DNA of 64,000 nucleotides, taken from assembly GCA_965153355.1 (NCBI GenBank), contig OZ231127.1, positions 97,836,001 through 97,900,000 on the forward strand, given 5' to 3'. This document shows, piece after piece, positions 61,600 to 64,000 of this stretch. The translations under genes and the position numbers were made by a program. Each line of letters starts with the position of its first letter. Position 1 is the first letter of the stretch. The notes under the pieces are model-generated. The model saw only the letters and a list, made by a program, of their open reading frames with translations, had not been told where the DNA came from and ran no database searches. The DNA comes from Flaccisagitta enflata. Its lineage: Eukaryota; Chaetognatha; Sagittoidea; Aphragmophora.

Positions 61600-63050
61600 C
61601 AAAAAATAACAGTGACAGTAACAGTAACAGTAATAGTGTACATTCTTTGAAACTGTTGTTTTAGATTTCTGTATGACTATGGCTTGATTAAGTGGGTCTT
61701 TTTTATTTAAGAATCCCACTCATATTTGAAAGATGTAAAGCCGTCACTTTGCCATAAAACGATGTAGCATCATGGTAAATGACAAACAATATGCGTGCTA
61801 ACACTTTGTTTTGAATTCCCTTTTATTCATGTGCATGCCTACCTGCAATTACAATCTATACAGCTGAACCAATTGGTGAGGGAACAGATTTACTTATTAG
61901 GCTGATATAGTGCATCTTAGAGTAATAGCTAAATATTTCATCCCAGTTAGGATTGATCACCCTGTACACATACCGGGTAGACATAAAAAAGGTAGCTCTT
62001 TGTTTAGGTAAAAAAAAACTGTTTTTGGTGCAAATGAAACACAAATAAAAAAAAAGAGTTTGTGGCATATGTCGCTGGCTTGAAAAGAATGGAACTCAAG
62101 GTATGGTGCCACATCACACCATTATAACTTGAAAAAGCTCTACAAATTTTTACCATGGTGCATGACAGATATTTTGGCTCTCAGGGCATGTTTTTAGTGA
62201 AGACAAAAACGTGATTGTTTCAGTTAAATGCATTTTTAGCGTAAACATACTAAATTTTCCTTCAAAAACTTGCTGTCATACCAGGTGGACATAAAAAAGG
62301 TAGCTCTTTGTTTAGATAATGTAAAAACTGTCTTTTACTTCTTATCTAGTGATCACATAAGATAGTTTATCTATAAATCTGTACATATAAATGAAATATA
62401 CATGTTCAAATTGTGTTTGATCAACCAAAATCTTTTTTTTAGCACTATTGCCTGTTTTTAATCAAAAGTGATAATTGATTGTAAATGGTGTTTTAACTGT
62501 ATAATTCGTCTTTTATCTTAAGATTCTTAGTTTTTATACTTTTTCAAAACCTACTCTTATTCAACTACCTTCATTCAAAAGTAAACACTGCTTCTTAGTC
62601 AAATTTAAACTTTTGGGGGCAGACCATAATTCAATTCAGTTTTTTAAATATAACTTCTAAAGTATTGATTTTCATAAAAAGTGCTCCTAATGAAATATGT
62701 AGGCGACAATCATACCTGCAAAACTAAAAAAAATTTTTTAGTTAAGTGAAATTTGAAAAATGATACTAAAGAAATTAAAAGATATTTTTTTAAAGACCAC
62801 CCGTTATAAATGTCTTGATTTCACTACAGTTGAAAATGTTTTGCCTGAACTAAGCCTATGGAACAGAGTAATCAATGATACCAACTGAGTGGATGAAAAA
62901 AAAAGCGCTAGATCCTGCGGCAACATGTCTTGGCATATTTCATTTTAGAACCCAGAAAACAGTCACTAAACCGAATCAAAGCAGTCATAGCCAAGGCGGG
63001 ACATCAGATGAGGTACTGAAAAAAAGAAAACCCCAATCCAGTTGATATTC
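61600..63050. other. No gene seen
   Basis: AT-rich. A short direct repeat around GACATAAAAAAGGTAGCTCT occurs at about 61980 and 62290, with a decayed family B end at 62184-62250. Confidence 0.5.
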
Positions 63051-63068
63051 ATTCAGTAAATGAACATC

Positions 63069-63673
63069 CTCACACTACTGTCTGACAGCCGATCCAGGGT
63101 GAGAATGACATTGCTTTGGTATTTTTTGCAGTTTTGCCAATTTCACATGTACACAATACAAGAACAATCGAGAGGGAAATCTTTCCTGCAACGCTTTTTG
63201 AAAAAAAATCGATTTTTCACCTACAGAAAAGAGGGTGGTAATGCAGATTCTTGTGAGTTGTATCGACTCATTTTTTGATTCCATATATTTATTCTATGCA
63301 AAATTTCATTTTATTTGATAGGTCACACTACATGCTTTAATACAGAGATAAAGTTTTCTGATTTTGAGCCACTGTCACTTTTTTGAAACGGTGACTCAAA
63401 AAATTTGAATTCTTTGCAAAAGTATACAGTGCAACCTATCAAATGAGAGGGAATTTTGCCTAGATTGACAATATGGAATCAAAAATTGAGTCAACACACC
63501 CCTCTAGAATCTGCATTGAAAACAGGTCTAATTTTTTCTTATTTTAAAAATTACTCGAAAAGGTTTTCCTCTCGATTGTTCCTGTATTGTACACATATGA
63601 AATAGGAAAAAAATGCCAAAAAAACCCGAGTAATATCGTTTTCACCCTAAATTGGCTGTCAGACAGTAGTGCT
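63069..63673. mobile_element. Fold-back element, family E
   Basis: CACTACTGTCTGACAGCC pairs with GGCTGTCAGACAGTAGTG. CAATCGAGAGG pairs with CCTCTCGATTG. Apical TTTGATAGGTCACACTACAT and its complement. Confidence 0.8.
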
Positions 63674-64000
63674 CATCATGTGAACCATGACTTTTTTCCT
63701 AGTTAGTATTTCTATGATGATTTTAGACTGAATTTTTGTATGAAAGAAGATCTTGTTGTGATGGGGAATACTATCTTGGAAAAAATAAAAGTCCAGGACC
63801 TTTTTTGATATTTAAGCTTTGATATACATGATTTGATATAAAAGTTGGTGACCAAAATAAAGCTAATGAACAGGGCTAGCAAATGGCGCCAAGCTGAGAC
63901 TCATAGCTTTATTCATTTAGATTTTACATCAAAATTAGTGAAAATCTTGATTTCAGGGAATACACAGAAAAATTAAATAGATTATAAACACATGATGTTT

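Overview
This window is nuclear DNA from an animal, most likely a marine or aquatic invertebrate. The reasons are the spliced gene with kilobase-scale introns, long dinucleotide and trinucleotide microsatellites, a non-LTR retrotransposon relic with a Y-A-D-D reverse-transcriptase motif, and a very dense load of short non-autonomous DNA elements. There is no sign of bacterial or viral gene organisation. I cannot name the species.

One protein gene can be assembled completely. It is on the + strand, has six coding exons between 20065 and 57556, and encodes a 164-residue four-helix membrane protein of the TMEM272-like family. Every junction has GT..AG borders, and intron phases 1,1,1,2,2 agree across all five splices. 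Exons are 60-123 nt and introns are 0.8, 8.9, 8.1, 4.5 and 14.7 kb, so nearly everything between 20 and 57.5 kb is intron. The first 20 kb lies upstream (a non-coding 5' exon may be hidden there) and 57.6-64 kb lies downstream.

The most unusual region is 31.56-38.22 kb. The 3' end of intron 3 plus the first 18 or so bases of exon 4 have been tandemly copied about 35 times in units of about 110-135 bp. Each unit repeats the pyrimidine tract, the ACTGAAG splice acceptor and the exon start, and the genuine exon 4 is the last unit. Three transposable elements have landed inside the array. Decayed partial copies of exon 3 (23.5 kb) and exon 6 with its 3' UTR (58.0-58.5 kb) also exist.

The rest is a mosaic of recurring element families. 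Family A runs from AACAAGGCC to GCGACTAAAAA, with a GC-rich palindrome at the 3' end and an internal minisatellite that differs between copies; it looks like a Helentron-associated (HINE/DINE-like) element. Family B has GGCGTTTCTAGT-type ends and a core of CGCTCACT-like repeats. Family C runs from TTTTTGGGCAGCGG to GGATGACTAGT around another variable minisatellite. Family D elements have TA target duplications and CAGGGTGTCC ends (Tc1/mariner-like). Two hAT-type MITEs have perfect 8-bp target duplications. There are also many 0.5-0.8 kb fold-back (palindromic) elements. Several are nested, which gives relative ages. Satellite and microsatellite blocks fill 43.2-44.9, 46.2-46.85, 49.7-50.0, 51.7-51.9, 52.6-53.5 and 57.0-57.5 kb.
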